64,000 nt of DNA. It comes from Certhia americana (lineage: Eukaryota; Chordata; Aves; Passeriformes; Certhiidae). Both the position numbers and the translations under genes were made by a program. This document shows, piece after piece, positions 39,414 to 52,000 of the stretch. The DNA lies in NCBI GenBank assembly GCA_018697195.1, contig CM031857.1, forward strand, positions 68,970,195 through 69,034,194. The letters are read 5' to 3'. The notes under the pieces were generated by a model. The model saw nothing but the letters and a program-made list of their open reading frames with translations, was not told where the DNA came from and searched no databases. Within the stretch, counting starts at the first letter, position 1; every line of letters begins with the position of its first letter.

Positions 39414-39990
39414 GAAATTGCAAAAGGTAAAAAATTATATAGATCTTCCTGTTGCAACTTGTCGGGCAGAGAGAAAAGAATCTACCAATAATGACTGTGC
39501 AGGAAAAGATTATGGAAACAGTTCTTATTGAGTCGAGGACAAAGCTCAGAATGATATTTTCACTTCTAAAGATATTTGACATGCTCCTGAGGTACCCTTA
39601 AGTGAAACAGAAAGCTAAAAATGAATGGGCTGCCCCACACTCTGCAGTTCTACATTTTTCAGGGGACTATTTGTTTCTGCCAGGAGAGAAGGCTATCAAG
39701 TCTAAGCCACCTACATGGACAGGTGACCCTATTTAGAAAACAAGGGTCAATCAGACCAGATAGCTGCACTGAGCACTGTTCAAACAAGATTTCATGCACT
39801 TCTCAAAACAGAGAATGGTCTGTGGGGAGCATGCCTCAAAAAGAAGCAAAAATTTCTCAAGTTATTACTGAAGGTTGGACAGATTTACTGCTGAGGTGAA
39901 TCATCCTTACAGTGTTTTTACCTCGAAAAGAAGTGCTAGAGATGGCAAAACAAAACATTCTATAAATAATATATTTTTCCTTTCTGAAAG

Positions 39991-40246
39991 AGAAAGGAGC
40001 ATAAGAAAAGAATTTGCAGCAATATTGCAGTTAAATCAAGCTCCAGCTGACACTAAATTTGAGACTTCAATATGGTCAGAGAGATTTCATGTACTTGATG
40101 AAATTAGTACTGCAGTAAGAGATCACAGTAGAATTTTACTACAGAAAGACCAACAACTGCAGTTGAAATTCTTACATTTTTATGGGGACCTTGTCAAAGC
40201 AAAGAAAAATTTAAAAGAAACAGATAATATTAACAGAAATTACTAA
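39991..40246 (+). CDS. Candidate terminal coding exon of an unrecognised helical protein
   Basis: A polypyrimidine acceptor (ATTTTTCCTTTCTGAAAG, ending 39990) is followed by one base completing a codon, then 84 open codons and a TAA ending at 40246. The frame is also open upstream to 39875, but that part is less protein-like. The product is highly charged and probably alpha-helical: it starts ERSIRKEFAAILQLNQ, continues through VLDEISTAVRDHSRILLQKD, and ends with a Lys-rich segment (LVKAKKNLKE) before a polar tail. This composition differs from the Phe/Ser/Cys/His-rich chance frames elsewhere in the window. I do not recognise the family, and no polyadenylation signal stands out close downstream. 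It could be the last exon of a plus-strand gene, a decayed retrocopy, or chance. Confidence 0.4.
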
Positions 40247-40579
40247 CATTTGGAAGGGCCTTTTTTTTCCACAAATTTAGTCATTGCTGTCTATAAGGCT
40301 ATTACCATCTATAGAACTGTTTGCACTGTATTTTCTGGGTATCTCCTGTATAACTTTGCTGTGCTATGTTCCACCACACTTATGATCAAGTCCTTGGTAT
40401 AACTTCACAATTTCTGTGATGCTGCAGGTATAGAAAATCAAAGGCCTGCATCTTTTCATTGTTCCCTTTGAGCTTTCAAGTTCATGTTGCCTGTATTGTG
40501 TTATACAACAGGCTGATGGTGTATAATTAAGCTGAAATTTTAATTACTGAAGTACAGACATCCTTATCTTGACACTAAA

Positions 40580-40660
40580 AGTCTTGGTCTCCCTTTTGGG
40601 TCAATGGAAAAAGAATAGGTACTTTTAAGGTATGATTCATCCTATCCAAAGCAGTTATCT
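40580..40660 (+). repeat. Dispersed repeat copy A, family not identified
   Basis: The core TTTTAAGGTATGATTCATCC and its flanks (TCAATGGAAAAAGAATAGGT on the left, TATCC on the right) align with 59072-59165 on the same strand, at roughly three-quarters identity over about 45 nt by eye. It is likely an old interspersed element that I cannot name. Confidence 0.4.
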
Positions 40661-43204
40661 AAAATTGGATGAGCTACATCTTAAAACTGTTTGTTTCCAT
40701 CTGCTTACTAAAAGAGGAGCCTGGGGCAGATAAATTCAGAAGTACACAAGTCAATATTTGCTTCAGTGAATGCTGCTCTTGAGGAAATGAGTTAAATATA
40801 CAGATACCATGATTTCAAAAACACAAGGGTTTCAATAGCTGCCATTGTTTTCCATATTTCATTGGGAAGTATTAAAAACTTCTTTACATCATAAGATATG
40901 TTTACAGTCTATACTACAAGCACACACGAGTAGGTTCTGCTTGTGTTCCAAGCTGTAAAAAGCCACATGACAAAGGCAGCAGATTGTCAAACACCAGCAA
41001 ATACACCCTGGAAAAGTTTCCTAATTTAATTCCCAAGCTGTACGAATTCTGGTAAAGAGAAAAAGAAATACACTTTATATACTTGAAAATCAGGATGGCA
41101 TTTGATAGTATCTTTCCATTTTTATTTTGCAACTATGTTCTCATTTTTAGTAGCTCAATTAGGATACTTACATTGTTTCATAATTGATTTAATGAGGATA
41201 ATTTAAATGCAATATGTTGAGACAAATAATTAACTACTGTGGTTTTTTTGGAATGACGATTAATGTTGCTGTCCTAGATCCAAATGCATGTTCACAATGA
41301 TGCATTCATAGGGATGTGACAGGTGATAATAAATGTGTTAACATTCAATTATTGTACTCCAATATGATCCAAGCAGGATTTCCTCTTATTACGTAGTATA
41401 CAGTAAACTTTACTACAAAGCTGAAATAGGAAAAAAATGCTCCAGTGATTTGCAGACTTCTGTAATTTTTGCTGTCTTGAAACCCATAATTTTATAAATA
41501 CCATCTTCCACCAAAATGAGCTTTGAGCTAATGTTGTTTAAAGGAACTAAAGGGAAATTTTCCCTGAAGGTCTTTAGCCTCACAAATGGCACAATATGCA
41601 TTTGTTTTAGTCTAACTTTAGGTGCGTTTAGTATGCCTTGTCACACAACGTGCATAATTACCAATACTGTACTCAGTGGAGTCTCTTCCTGTCTTCTGCA
41701 CAAAGCCTAAAGTGTTGTCAAGCTTTGCATGGCAGATTTGGAATTACAAGGGAGTGAAGGTGTTATCTTGGTTGGATCAGGGGCTCTCACTTGTCTTAAG
41801 GATAAACTCAAATTCATTTGAGAATGATATGGTGATCCAATGCTAATAAAATCCTCCAAGAAGTCATTGGGAGTTTTCTTGTTTCAGAGCAGCATCAGCA
41901 GATCCAGGACAACGTTTCAAGGCTAAGTGCTGGTTCAAGTGCTAAGCGCATGGAAGCAGATAGAACATAAAGGTGGTTGTGTTGGCTAGAGAGGACAAAA
42001 AGTATGAAGAATAAAATTCAGATACAGAAACATCTATTTAATATCCAGTTTCCGTAAACAGGTGGATGAGTCTGTTTTTTGGTAAGTAATTACACTGATT
42101 AACAAAATGTGAGTTTTGTGAAGCCACAAAATGTTGACAATCTTCCTTAGAATACAAAAGAGGAGATCTCAAAAATATTTTGGTTAATAAGTGTGTGATG
42201 ATTTTTCTGGCTCCGTGGAGGCTTGGTTTTCACAATGAAATTAATTTATCCTTTCCATTTATTAACATATCTACACACTAATTATATATACTCACAAAAA
42301 TTTGGTGCATATCTCTGAGCAGGCTCAAAGCCCAGCTTTTGAAAGAATGCTTGATACCCCTATGAATGCAGTTGAATTGTATAATAATGCCTATATACTT
42401 TAAAGACATGCACTGTAGCCAAAACATGTCTGCTTGCATTCCTCTATTCACTTAAGTGGCTTTTCTCATGAAAAGGTCTTGTTTGTATTCCTGTAGTTGG
42501 TAAAAAAAGAAGCTGCATGCCAAAAAAAGCCCCTAAAACACAGTGGAAAAGGTCCTGAAAAGACCTCTGCCACCTTCTTTAGTTCAGATATTAAACTAAT
42601 GTTTAAAATACTTAACAAGCCTCTAGAATTTAAAATCATCAGTTTACAGCTCAAGGACTCATGATTCTGAGGGGTGAACCCTCTTTGGGCAAGCAAGGAA
42701 CCTCCAGAAAAGTAACTGCACAGAGTAACCATTTAAAGAACAAATGTACAGTGACATTTTATCTCTTCATTCAGGAACTCTGTAGAATCAAACTGAAGCA
42801 ATATGGTCCAGCACAATTTACTTGGTTTATTTACTCACTACTGTAAAATTCCTGGTGCAGTTCTTGTTGGATTGCCTCAGGAATGTAGAGTTCAAATATA
42901 CTAGAGAAGCACAAATGTAGTCTTAAGTAACTTCAGTCAATTTGCTCAAGACTTTTTAAAACAACTTTAGTCAGTTGATTTTTTCTGCAACCCTAAAACC
43001 TGTTGATTTCAGCTTAACTCTCTTAAATTTTTGCATTCCTCTGCAATCTCACAAACACATCACAATCACTGTAAATGTTTTCACATTGAAATTAAAGATG
43101 TAAATGAAGTGCTTCGGTTTCTGTCTGGTTTTAGTTACAATGTCTGTTTGTTGACATCTCACATGAAGGCCTGCTGTGTCTCTGGCTCTGTCTACTTCAT
43201 TTCC

Positions 43205-43290
43205 CCTCTAATTAGGCTTTGCCCTCAATTAAGTTAATGATGCAACTTTTCCTATAGATCATTTGCCCCTTCAATCAATTAGCAGAATAT
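43205..43290. promoter_or_regulatory. Cluster of homeodomain-type TAAT/ATTA motifs, candidate enhancer
   Basis: Within 80 nt there are CTAATTAGG, CAATTAAG, TTAATGATG and CAATTAGC, with pyrimidine-rich spacers. AT-rich DNA makes such cores common, so density alone is weak evidence. The surrounding sequence (CCCCTTCAATCAATTAGCAG, then GGCTTTGGATTTGTTTGCC) is not low-complexity. Confidence 0.22.
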
Positions 43291-44411
43291 GAAGGGTGCA
43301 TCCCTCTTTGGCTTTGGATTTGTTTGCCTCAGGGCAGAGTGTTCAGTTCACAGAAGTACTTAGGCAAAGCAAGCTGTTTCTCTGAAATATATAACCTGAC
43401 TAAATTAGGGCTCACAGAAGTATGATCTTGATTAAAACAGAGGAATCAACCAACCAAAAAAATCTCCAAACCCCAAAACTAGACAAACCTCAATTATTTA
43501 TGACAGTATTAAAATAGTTACAGCAATCTGGACCACCAGACAAATTACAGAAATTCATCAGTTATTAAATGGCAAACATTTTTGAGTGCATGTTTTCATG
43601 GTCAAAAGAAGAGCAAGACTAAGCAGTGCTCACATCCTCTTTCTTCTAGATTCCTGCCCTCCTTAGGTTCCATCACTGAGTCTTTTGATGAGATCCTCCT
43701 TTTCTTGAATATTTTTTGACATCCTTCTCAGTGAAACAACTCAGCTGGCAAAACTATCAGCAGAAAGTAGTCTTCAATGTCCTGTGCTACCACCTGCTGC
43801 TGCCCTGTGAGCTTGTTTCATGACCACATTCCATTGGATTTCCCATTGTGAAAATCAGTCCACCCCTGGTGTGGTGCAATCTCATCTTGCTAACACAGTC
43901 ATGGGATCATAGCTTGTGCTTTTTTAGCTTTACCATTACAAATGCATCCCATCGCATGTTTTCCCTTACAGATTCTTATTTTTTAAGTCCCACCAAAGAA
44001 TATTTGTCTCTGCCTTGCTTAGCTCCACATCATTACTCTACCCTTCATTTCCCACCTAATTTCTCCTCTTTCCTTTTTTTTCTGTTTTTGTTTTTGTTTT
44101 TTTGTCTAAAACACTACTATGAAGTAGTTGCACATATGATTCAATTATACTTACCATCTCTGCAGTATATTCTGCCTCTTATGGTACTTCTAAATTTCCT
44201 TTTTCCTCTTGAGGAAGCAGAATAAGCCCTGCATCCCCTCCTTTGATGTCCTATATGCCATATATCAGCTCTCATTTCTTCTTATTTCCAGTCTGTTTGC
44301 TTCACAGACTTAGCTTTGGTGATAAAAGGAGGTGTGATTTTTACCTTCAGGTAACTAACAAGCAGGAGCTGTCCTGAGGTGAAAACAAAGTAAAGATCAA
44401 AGCCTGTTAGC

Positions 44412-44491
44412 TTTACCACAAGGTAAACTTGCTGAGGTCAGCTCCTGGCCAAAGTGTATAGCTGACCTCAGTAAGTTTACCTGGTGGTAAA
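44412..44491 (+). ncRNA. Near-perfect 32-bp stem hairpin, candidate microRNA precursor
   Basis: The left arm at 44412-44443 (TTTACCACAAGGTAAACTTG, then CTGAGGTCAGCT) is the reverse complement of the right arm at 44460-44491 except at two positions: one A/G mismatch, and one position that would be a G-U wobble in RNA. The loop is 16 nt (44444-44459). Stem and total length (80 nt) suit a Drosha/Dicer hairpin. The stem is more perfect than most conserved microRNAs, so a young hairpin, a palindromic mobile-element remnant or a cruciform-forming repeat are alternatives. No microRNA family is recognised. Either strand could be transcribed. Confidence 0.4.
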
Positions 44492-45594
44492 ATGACAGAG
44501 ATTACTCTTCACTGTGTTTTCATACAGGAATCTACTCTGTCTTTTAATTATTAATTTTGGGATAAAAAATATTCCCTCTTTTCATTAAGCAAAGGAAACC
44601 CTTCTCTTTTTCACTTTTTCTTAGTCATATCTCTTAAACTACATATGACATAACTCTTTACTAATAAAGAATTTTTATTTATAAATGACCCTCTTTCAAA
44701 AGCCAGATAATTTCTAACTAGCTCTGGCTTTTTCTTTTCTCAGTTGCTGACCTCCAGTTTGTTTGGATTCATTGTCTGGTTTAGAAGACAATCTTTGGGA
44801 GAAGTGATCTGTCTTGGTCTGTGCTTGTTCTCAGCCATACACAAAATCCCCCTTATATACAAATGATCCTTAGGACAACAGAGAAAAGAGGACATTTCTT
44901 AATGGCCTCGCACTAGCTAAAAATAGGATGTTAACATTGTCTAAAGCCTGTTATAAATTTTTTTTTCTTTAAAAAAGAACCCAATAACTTGTAGTTACAG
45001 TGAGAGAGTGCACTGAAGAATCTTGAAATATGAAGACTGTAGAGGCCACAAAGTCAGCTCTAGCAAGGCAAAGCCAGGAGCAAACAGGGAAGATTATTAC
45101 CTTGCAGATGCTGGGACACATTCCAACCTGAACTTTAAACCCTGAAGAAAAGCTTCCAGAGTCTTAATTTAGCCACGGTGAATTCAACTTAGGTATCAGA
45201 ATATGCTAGCACCAAGCATAGCAGAGCAGCACACCAGAGCAGGAAGCTTTCTTCACCTGCCCAACAGCCCTTGGCAAGTTGCTTCATCAGCTAGAAAGCA
45301 TCAGAATTTCCACTGGACAGAAATATTTTATACTGACAGATGGCAGAGTCATATTTTACGTTTGATTGTACAGTCTGAAGAAGAAAAGAAGAAAAGAAGA
45401 AAAAGTCTTGGACTGAATTTCATAACAGAAAATCAAAAGAAGAAATTTTACAGTATCCTTATTATCCAGCTTCCTCACACCTTCATACCTGCCCCAGACA
45501 TAAATGTGTCCATCTTCAAAACTGAACATTGTGTAAGGGGCTCACTTTGCTTTTCAGTACTCAAATGACATTCTGACCCTGAAGAACTACCCTA

Positions 45595-45745
45595 TGGAAC
45601 AGGCAAATCTAAATTATACCCATTTTACTAAGGGGGGGAATAAAAATAGATCACAGAAGATAACTTGTCTGAGACCACAGAGCAGGTTGTTTTCAGCACA
45701 ACCCAGAGCTACTTGCTGCCCATTTGTATCCAATCCCCTGAACAA
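45595..45745 (-). mobile_element. MIR-like ancient SINE, antisense
   Basis: On the plus strand the order is ATTATACCCATTTTACTAAG, then AGATAACTTGTCTGAGACCA, CAGAGCAGG, and CCCAGAGCTACTTGCTGCCC. This mirrors the reverse complement of MIR, in which CCCATTTTACAGATGAGG leads into a TTGCCCAAGGTCACACAGC-like segment and an AGAGC segment. It sits directly beside a CR1 tail. Confidence 0.5.
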
Positions 45746-45762
45746 CTTTTACTGTAGGATCC

Positions 45763-45842
45763 TGTAATGGCTTCAGTTGAAAGGGACCTCAAAGATCCTC
45801 TAGTTCCAAGCCTCCCACCAGGACACCATGGCAGGGACACAA
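45763..45842 (-). mobile_element. CR1 LINE 3'-end fragment
   Basis: The sequence TGGCTTCAGTTGAAAGGGAC, then CTCAAAGATCCTCTAGTTCC and, after a short diverged segment, ACCATGGCAGGGACAC is a diverged reverse complement of the avian CR1 3' end. Only about 80 nt are present, consistent with CR1's usual severe 5' truncation. The octamer tail repeat is not preserved. Confidence 0.75.
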
Positions 45843-45889
45843 TGTAAGTGCTTCAACTGACTTCAGTTTAGAATTGCCATATAAGAGGG

Positions 45890-46017
45890 GTTTGGGTTTT
45901 TTTGTTTGTTTGGGGTCTTTTTATTTGTTTTTTGGGGGAGTGGGGATGTTTTTTATTTTGGGGCTTTTTTGATGGTTTGGTTTTTTGGTTTGGGTTGTTT
46001 TTTTTTTTTTTTTTTTT
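45890..46017. repeat. G/T-rich low-complexity block ending in 20-nt poly-T
   Basis: About 110 nt of TTTG, GGGG and GGTTTTTTGG patches run into poly-T at 45998-46017. It explains the Lys/Pro/Asn-rich minus-strand frames here, which are not genes. Confidence 0.8.
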
Positions 46018-46019
46018 GT

Positions 46020-49000
46020 GAAATACAGAATTCTTGAGGGTTTGTATGTATACCATTTTGAGTTGTACACAGCATGATGTCTGACTCCTCTGAACTGTTT
46101 GGTTGTATTCATTTGCCACCTTTGCAGCACACATTTCAGTCCACTCGTAAGCATACAGTGGATGTTCAAAGTTCACATTGATACAACACATTCTTCTTCC
46201 AGTGCTAAGTGTTAGCACTCTGTTGGTTTAAAGCAAATTTGCATGTCAAGAGACAAGCAAAAGGTGACAAGGTTTTACCATATTTTGAATAAGCAGATAG
46301 CCAAAGGCTCTTTTTAACAGATAAATAGGAAATAAGTAATTTATTTATTCAATATAAATTGTTAAATAAGATCATTTTTATAAAGCGAGTGTGTCTTTAA
46401 TTTATACTAAACATACAGTATTTGTTCCTATCATAGTTCATTATATGGCCTTACAAAGAATGGCAAGGGCATGTTCTTAACACATACACTGCCCACAAAT
46501 TTCTTAAGGGAAATTGAACAAAGTGCAGGGCAGCATATAAAACTGGATGCCTTGAATCAGCAATTCAAGAAGAACCAGTATCATGCAACATGTATTTGAA
46601 CATGCATTTGACATACCATGTCCACGGAAACACAGCATTTTGATGAGCAGATGTTAATCACCTCAGCCATCTTAATGACTTAACCAAGTCTTAATGACTT
46701 GGGTAAGCAATAAAGATAATGCAATCACAGTAACTGTTAAACATTTAAAGCAATGGGCTCAGAATGGGAAAGGATAGGATTCATATCAACCAAAATAAGG
46801 TATCAAGTCTGAGCTGGATAGTTTAGCCTCTTTATGCCTGTAAAGGGAAGTGATAGATGTCTCCAAAGCAGATCATGTCTTTGTAAGACCAATGACTAAG
46901 AGCAGTGGAAAGAATTGCCCAGTGAAGGTGGCTTTTTTCCTTAATTGATTATTGACAGCCCCTGAGTGAGTAGACCAAGATGCTTCTTTCCACATACCTT
47001 TCAGCATCAGAAACTCAGCTCTGATTCTGCATTTATAGTAAAAATGTATGACCGATTGAACATTTAGAGACTAAATTAAGCCTTCATACACATGTTCTTA
47101 TGTTTGGCTTGCCATACCTATTTAGAATCTCAAACATATCTGTGATTTTCTAATTTTATGATGTGGAGTCTAACTGGAAAAAAAAATTATAATCAGTTGC
47201 ATAGACTTTAGACATAGACAATCTTTTTAATTTCTAGTAGCACAGAAAACTTTGGTCTAAGTAAGAATTTGTTTGAAATAACTTGACAGCTGTAGATTTT
47301 CATCTAATCTATTCTGGAAAAGCAACAAATTTAAGTTCCCTCAAGCACACATTTGAATGTAATTTTGCTTATAATATGGTATAGCTCTCTTCAGAAAAAA
47401 ATTATGTGGACACAATGGGAAGGACCAGAAGTAAACCTTTGCATTAGGTATATTGCATCAAAAGAAAAAAACACAATCTGTAATATGGTGGATGTTCAAC
47501 CAGGTAGGCAATGGTCAACTTAGTTTCCCACCTGCTTCTATTATTATAGGGAATTATGTGTCAATGACAGAGCATATACTTCTTGGAGGAGTAAATTTGA
47601 TCAATTATTCCTGGTGACATTTTTATGTCATTGCATTGCACTGGTTTTAACTTACATCAAGAAATCAAAAATGTATTGAGTAATAGCTATCAGATGTAAT
47701 GACAACAAGATTCCACTACTAAAATTAAATGAGGAGGAATGTTGAAGTGTTTTTAGGAATAAAACTAAACGATTTCAGCAATTTTCATATTTCTTTATAT
47801 TTGAATGTTTCCTTCCTCTTAGAGAAAGGAAAAAGAAGAAAAGTGAAAGGGCATGTGTAAAGAAAAGAAAGCTTATAAATCACAAGGAAAACCTCTACCA
47901 TGTGATTATATCTGTATGAAACCTTTTGCAAGTAAGAGAAAGAAAGTGCATTTCCTCCCTCAAAACAACCAAATGATCTGACATGAAAAATTAATAAATA
48001 AATAAACAACAGGAACCTGTCTTGATCAAGCAAAATTTGAAAGTTTTATTGATTCAAAACATTTGATGAACAAGGAATGTGATAGCTGATATCTTGTCCC
48101 AGGACAAAGGCCCTGAGGTTGAAATAGCTTTCCTCCTCCTGAGTTATTCTCTCATCTGTGTAAGGAGTACTTCATTTCAACTACACCGCTTTGGTTTATT
48201 CTCACAATAAACATATGATCCCCTCTGTTTTTCCCTTTGCCTTCCTATTTAAGAGGAGAGATGTGCTTTCTCTCAGCTAGACAAGTCGGAATTCTCTACC
48301 TATTTTTCTTCTTTCCTAACACCTTAAAGAGCGTTCATGAAAAAAGTAAAGGAATAATCACCTTTCTGTGGAACAGTGAGTTGGAAGAAAGAAAAGGAGT
48401 TTTTGAAAATTGATCTATAACATGTTTATTTCATTATCTTTTGTTGTGTTATCGATGGAGAAATAACTCTTTGTCTATCTTTTAGCTCAGTGCAACATTC
48501 TTTCCAGAGTCTGAGACATGTTCTGTGTTGTCTGGATATAGGATCCTAAACACTGAACACCAGCATCACTGGTGAAGAAGGTTGTCACTGTGCTTTGTGC
48601 TGCTATGTGCTACACCACACATCAGAAAGCCCAAGACTTGTCAGTGACATCCTAAGCCTTCCCCAGGTAGATTCCACTGAGGAAAATGTGCAGAGGTGAC
48701 AGAGTTTACGGATCAAAATAGTTAGGAAATACTCTTTGTAGAAGAACAGGTACTAATACTTCCAGATACTCTGTAAACCATAATGAATGCAAAAAAACAA
48801 AAGTTGAGACAATGACTTTGATGTTGAGAAGAGGTAATGTATGTGATTTGTTTGGGGATTTTTTCCTTTTTTTGGAACATTTTCTTCTTCCCACCATATC
48901 CACATGTATCTTGTCTGGATTTTGTTTCAGTCAGCTACTTGGCACCTATTTGCACATTTCAGCAATAGACAGTATTGTATTTCTTTCTGCATCCTTGCTC

Positions 49001-52000
49001 TGTGGGACTGATGTCCAAGTTTTGCACTGTCTAAGGACTCCTGAGTCAGTAATTCTGGACTAATGCCGAGGATGCAGGCAGCAAGTTACACTTTTCATTA
49101 TAGCTCCCAAAACCCAGAATAGCATCATTTAAAATGGAAAATAATAACTATATAAGTATTTTCCTACAGTTGCAAGTAGGCAGTAAAAAGCTATATTTTC
49201 TTCTGTGTATTTGAACTTTAGAAAAAGATTGGTTGCAATGGGGCAAAAGTCAGGAAAAACTGGAACAGCCTCAGTGTCCAGAGCCTCAGTGTGGTGCTTG
49301 TCCCCAAACACTGAAAATGGTTCTTTCTAAAAAGTTTCCTGTCACAACCAACATAATCCTTAGCCACCAAATTTCCTTTTTAGAAAGATTGAAAAGTTGC
49401 AGGCCTGCACAGGAATTACTCACTTTTTTCAAGCTGTCTGGCTGAAAAGAAACAACAGTTTTCAACAATTCCCTTGGACAGTGGTCATTGAGGTTATGAA
49501 TTATCTGTGGCTAGATTCAAAACAATAATTTTATAAAGCTGTTTAAGAGACCAAAGACCACTTACAAGGGAAAAATAGTATTCATTTAGAAGTTTCATTG
49601 TCAGGCTTATTTAAAATACTTTTTTACTATAGGCCAAGTTCATTCATTCTGAAGCATTCATAAAGATTTTTCTCATAAAGCAGAAAAAAATGGGGTGTGT
49701 GTGTGTTCTTTTTATTATTGTTGGGTTCCTATGATTCCAGTTCTCCTTACACAATTTTTGTAGCATATCGGAAAGGCATAATGATGCTTCAATGAAAAAA
49801 CTACAGTAAAACAACTTTTTGAACAATTTTGTTTCATCTCCAGACCTCCCTGCTCTTACCAAAATGTCACCAGGAAAGATTAAACACACAGCTTTGAGGA
49901 AAATGCATGTAAACTTGATAGTGGGATTGAAAGAAGAAATCAGCCACAAACTGTATGGAGAATATTGAAAATTTTTAGGCACTTGCTGAAGGAAACTGTT
50001 TTACTTAAGTTTGTACAGAACTAGTAAAGAGAAAACAATGCCAAACATAAATATCACCTGAGTATTGTTCATTACATTTTCAGGACAGTTGAAGTATCAC
50101 TGTGAGGCAAAGCATACTTTTAGTTCAGGAAGAGTCATGATGGTAATCTTTGATCTTTATTTCCTACAGTTAATACCATAATAATTCCTTTTATTTCATT
50201 GTGTACATATACATTCCAAGGACTTAAAGCCAGTCGTTGTGCAAGAAGTTATTTGTAGTTGAAATAAAGTACTTGGATGATAAATCAAGAGGTTTTATAC
50301 AATACTCACTTGTGATTAATCATTTTAAAGCTGTTTTGCTCTCTCCAGTACTGCACCAACTCCAGTTCACACCAGCATATAAAAGACTGAATGTATGAAC
50401 TATTGTCTGCTTATTTATTTAAGTATATTGCAACCTTTTGGGTAAAGGAGGCCATTTCTTTTGTGGTTCTGTTGCACTAAGCACAATCTGATTATTGTAA
50501 TAGTAAGTAAATGTAAATAAACAAAAGTGAAATGAAAGAAAGACTGACCAGTTTTAGTTGGAAAAAAACCCCCACTTTTCCCTAAACTGGAAAATGACAA
50601 GTGGGATCAACCTCATCTAACTTTCATCTTACCTTAAAATAATTGCATCTAGGTCAGCAGAATCATTGTCTGGGAATGTTTCCTTGTTGACAATAAAAGG
50701 AACCTAAAATGGCTAGGTTGTGTGTAGACATCAATATTATAGATAAGGAAATGTTTCATAATCTAAATTATTCTCTACAGACAACATAGGAGTTTTAATG
50801 TTTTGATGCTGAAATTAAAATAGTTTCTTCATGGTTCTTGTGGTCCATAAAGCCTGATTATGAGAAATGGCAAATGTTCACAATTCCTGCATATTTCAGA
50901 ATTTAACTGTGTAAAGTCAATGTAAAAATCAATCTCATTAAGGCCCTTTTTAAATGAGAAGTACACACATGCTCAAGGGCAGCCAGGAGCCCAAGACCGT
51001 GTCCAGGAATGATTTGGCTACAGTGATAGCCATTTGTTGCAACACTGATCAGGAAGAGGAAAGGAACATGGAAAGAGGCTGTGTAACCACCTGGCCACCT
51101 TGTTGTCATGAGACATGGACAATACTTCATCATTATAGCAGCACAATGTGGTTACAATGGGGTCTTTCCTCTCCTTCTACTCTTCCCACCTGCCTCCCAA
51201 CTGGTGAATTTTCCCCCTGCATAGGTCAGTATCACCAATCCTGCTTACAACAGTGGGTTTTAGATAGTTTCCATCATTATTCATGTAAATAATACAAATA
51301 GATTCAAAACTACAGAGGAAAGTAAAATTTAACACATCTATAGACAGGGCTGTCTCTAGGATGCATTCATTCTTATGAAAAAGGGTAAGCACATAGAAAT
51401 AGTCCTTAGAACATGAGAAACATAATCACAGTTCAGGCTTCTGTGCCCCTGTTGCGCTTTGATAACTTATTATAGTCAGTAAAGCCATTTTGCCTTTCTG
51501 TGAATACAAGCCTGATGCATATCTGTGAAATATCCTTCCAGAATGTCCTTCCAGAATAAGAATGCAATCAGAATCAATGTAATGCCTGGTTATTAACACA
51601 GAAAGTTGTCCAGCAGCCAAAATAGTCTCAGTAAGTCCATATACTGCATGTATATATAGAGAGAGAGACATATGTAGATACACTTACTCGCCTATTACTC
51701 TTATCATATTTGTTCCTGTTACAAAATTTATGAGTCAGTACAGGAACAAATAGACAAGCGGAAGAGATAAATCAAATTAAAACATGAAATGTGTTTCTTG
51801 TACAGCTAACTATGTGCAGTTAGAAATTACACATATTTCTCAGAAAGGACCATACACAACTCATATCACGCATAGCATTGACATCCATGCAAGTTTTGAA
51901 CGAAAAATAGGAGTAGATGACAACTACAATGAACCACATTTGTTCTTGATTATATTTGCAGTGCCATTTTGATTCAACCCTGAATATAAACTAACTGTAA

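Larger units (their letters stand above)
40250..44400. other. AT-rich noncoding stretch, no supported gene
   Basis: No further coding region can be supported. AATAAA motifs occur from about 41330 onward, more than 1 kb after the candidate stop. The stretch includes half of a repeat pair (40580-40660) and a homeodomain-motif cluster at 43205-43290. Confidence 0.45.
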
